Of a stretch of 7,837 nt of DNA, positions 6,717 to 7,837 are shown piece after piece; the stretch's first letter is position 1; every line of letters starts with the position of its first letter. The position numbers and the translations under genes are program-made. The stretch spans positions 1-7,837 of the forward strand of contig WFTN01000518.1 in NCBI GenBank assembly GCA_015485455.1. Reading direction: 5' to 3'. Under the pieces are notes generated by a model. That model saw only the letters and a list, made by a program, of their open reading frames with translations, did not search any database and was not told the origin of the DNA. The stretch is from Planctomycetota bacterium (GTDB lineage Bacteria > Planctomycetota > GCA-002687715 > DRQF01).

Positions 6717-6722
6717 CTCCCC
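6717..6722 (-). promoter_or_regulatory. Ribosome binding site that fixes the cstA start
   Basis: GGGGAG on the minus strand lies 9 bases upstream of the ATG at 6707-6705. This supports that ATG over the longer reading frame. Confidence 0.65.
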
Positions 6723-6789
6723 AGGATGCTGGCAACAGCTTAGCGTTCCTCGTCTGTTTTTGCGACTCGACCAGGAGGCCTCTTCGCAG

Positions 6790-6821
6790 AAAAAAACCCT
6801 CACAGCCAAGCTGCGAGGGTT
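6790..6821 (-). terminator. Rho-independent terminator of the PDZ gene
   Basis: On the minus strand AACCCTCGCAG, a 5-base loop CTTGG and CTGTGAGGGTT form an 11-bp stem with one G-T wobble. At least five further Ts follow, after two that pair in the stem. It lies 52 bases after the PDZ gene stop and about 80 bases before the cstA start, so the PDZ transcript should end before cstA. cstA then needs its own promoter in the short stretch 6708-6789, where I found no convincing consensus. Confidence 0.88.
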
Positions 6822-6843
6822 ATCGGATGCGCTCCGCTTTCAA

Positions 6844-6862
6844 TCTTGACCTCAAGTCAAGA
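6844..6862 (-). other. Hairpin just after the PDZ gene stop
   Basis: TCTTGAC and GTCAAGA form a perfect 7-bp stem around a 5-base loop, 11 bases past the stop codon and upstream of the terminator. No T-run follows. It may stabilise the 3' end of the mRNA or be an accessory part of a tandem terminator. Confidence 0.5.
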
Positions 6863-6872
6863 AGAAAAGGTC

Positions 6873-7837
6873 TTAGTGACCATGGCCTTTACCACCCTTG
6901 TGGTTGTGCCGTTTCATGGGCTTTGAGGTTGGCTTCGTAGTTGGTTTAGATTGGAGCTTAGGTTTGGAGACTGGCTTCGTGGTTGGTTTCGTGGTTGGCT
7001 TGATCGGGGTAGCCGGAGCATCTTCGAAATCTTCGAAGCTCTCCATCTCCTCTGGCGGCCCCGTGTTGATCATGACCTTCACTCCTGGAAATTCCTTACG
7101 AATCGCCGCATTCAGTTCGTCAGCATCGGTGACCCCACTCTCAAGAAGCTCTTGGATGCGCTCCTGAATTCCCGCAAAGTCTTCGGGTAACTCATGATCC
7201 ATTTCTTCGATGATCTCTGGCTCTGGTTCTTCTTCTGGTTCATCGGTATCCAGAAGCTCATCCACCCCCAAGTCTCCCATCAGCTTCCTAAGGCTGCCAG
7301 CTTGAGCACCGATTTCAGGTGGCAAACCTCCCATGAATGAGCCCGCCATCTTGCGCATACCTTCCATGCCTCTCACGATGGAATCTAAGCGTTTGCTGGA
7401 AGCGCGAAGTCGAGCGATGATTGGGGCCAAAGAAGGGTTTTGCAGTTTCTCCAGCTCCGCAATGGACTTGTCGATGTCTGTTTTCACGGGTCCAATTGAC
7501 ATCATGTCCCGGAACATTCCCATGCCCGGAAAGTTCATCCCCTTCATGCCACCCATAGAGAATGGATTTCTTCGTCTTTGACCAGGACGAGGCATTTTCT
7601 TGGTGTCGAGCATCCCCCCCATGACCATTCCAGGAAACTTGGCCGTCAAGACCTTCACAGCTCCGCCGCGAAGGATTTTTACGACATAGGATGACCCAGA
7701 GCGAGCTTTGGACAAGGCGTGTTTGAGAGAGTCAAAGTCTTCAACGATATCGTTCCCAAATTCGGTAATGATGTCGCCATTCTTCATCCCAGCATCAGCG
7801 GCCACGCTACCGGGGTGTACTTTCGAGACATAAACTC
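6873..7837 (-). CDS. PDZ-domain protein with Met-rich, acidic, Lys-Pro-Thr and His-rich segments (N-terminus cut)
   Basis: The frame stays open to the right edge, so the GTG at 7805 is an internal codon and the true start is outside. 320 residues are visible. Residues 1-67 are the C-terminal part of a PDZ domain (VYVSKVHPGS, then AGMKNGDIITEFG), the kind found in HtrA/DegP and site-2 protease partners; the protease part, if any, would be upstream. Next come a Met/Gly-rich stretch (residues 70-112, 11 Met), a helical part (about 120-190), an acidic part rich in Glu/Asp/Pro (about 193-220), a short folded-looking segment, a Lys-Pro-Thr/Ser repeat region (279-306) and a tail with four His alternating with Gly, Lys and Asn (from residue 310). 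It could be a periplasmic scaffold or chaperone with metal-binding ends, or the tail of a trypsin-like protease. The export signal is not visible. No named family is recognised beyond PDZ. Confidence 0.85.
   Translation of the reverse strand, partial: VYVSKVHPGSVAADAGMKNGDIITEFGNDIVEDFDSLKHALSKARSGSSYVVKILRGGAVKVLTAKFPGMVMGGMLDTKKMPRPGQRRRNPFSMGGMKGMNFPGMGMFRDMMSIGPVKTDIDKSIAELEKLQNPSLAPIIARLRASSKRLDSIVRGMEGMRKMAGSFMGGLPPEIGAQAGSLRKLMGDLGVDELLDTDEPEEEPEPEIIEEMDHELPEDFAGIQERIQELLESGVTDADELNAAIRKEFPGVKVMINTGPPEEMESFEDFEDAPATPIKPTTKPTTKPVSKPKLQSKPTTKPTSKPMKRHNHKGGKGHGH
6918..7001 (-). repeat. Imperfect repeat coding Lys-Pro-Thr/Ser units
   Basis: The DNA holds imperfect 12-bp units (a TTCGTGGTTGGT-like unit on the plus strand, in tandem around 6978-7001). 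They encode KPTTKPTTKPVSKP and, after a short spacer, KPTTKPTSKP. Such Lys-Pro-rich regions are usually extended, flexible linkers, possibly wall- or envelope-spanning. Confidence 0.7.

Noticed and set aside
6755..6775. Sigma-54-like promoter before cstA (TGG...GC)
   Set aside because: The spacing between the GG and GC elements does not fit the -24/-12 consensus.
6708..6809. 34-residue N-terminal extension of CstA
   Set aside because: It overlaps the terminator hairpin, lacks family similarity, and the ATG at 6707 has a good ribosome site.
7803..7805. GTG as the start of the PDZ protein
   Set aside because: The codons upstream to the window edge continue a good PDZ pattern (VYVSKVHPGS), so it is an internal valine.
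1..7837. CRISPR array, insertion sequence, prophage or defence system
   Set aside because: No regular spaced repeats, transposase, integrase, terminal inverted repeats or known defence genes are visible.

Overview
This 7.8 kb window looks like the chromosome of a Gram-negative environmental bacterium with roughly balanced base composition. The evidence is a lipoprotein with a lipobox, densely packed housekeeping genes, no transposase or integrase, and RuvB, Tgt and CstA that fit bacterial families well. The ruvB-spoIID-tgt order recalls the ruv/queA/tgt clusters of Firmicutes and several Gram-negative phyla. I cannot place the phylum from sequence alone.

Layout. (1) 1-292, minus: the N-terminus of an unknown Gly/Ser-linker lipoprotein, cut by the left edge. 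(2) 293-650: a gene-free stretch with a 9-bp direct repeat, a stem-loop and a 12-bp perfect palindrome. (3) 651-1388, minus: a CPBP-family intramembrane protease. (4) 1389-1540: a divergent intergenic region with an 8-bp inverted repeat. (5) 1541-4954, plus: three overlapping genes, ruvB, a SpoIID/LytB-domain gene and tgt, almost certainly one translationally coupled operon. (6) 4968-6707, minus: a short-form CstA transporter converging on tgt with a 13-bp gap. (7) 6790-6862: a hairpin followed by a clear Rho-independent terminator. (8) 6873-7837, minus: a PDZ-domain protein cut by the right edge, with a methionine-rich stretch, an acidic helical part, Lys-Pro-Thr repeats and a histidine-rich tail.

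Function. The plus-strand operon joins DNA recombination (RuvB branch migration), cell-wall glycan processing (SpoIID-like) and tRNA modification (Tgt). The grouping is known in other bacteria, but here ruvA, ruvC, queA and yajC are not adjacent. CstA probably imports pyruvate or peptides and appears to be transcribed separately from the PDZ gene upstream of it. I see no clear undescribed multi-gene system. The best leads are the PDZ protein with its possible metal-binding segments, two altered residues in the Tgt substrate-pocket loop, and the structured intergenic regions.
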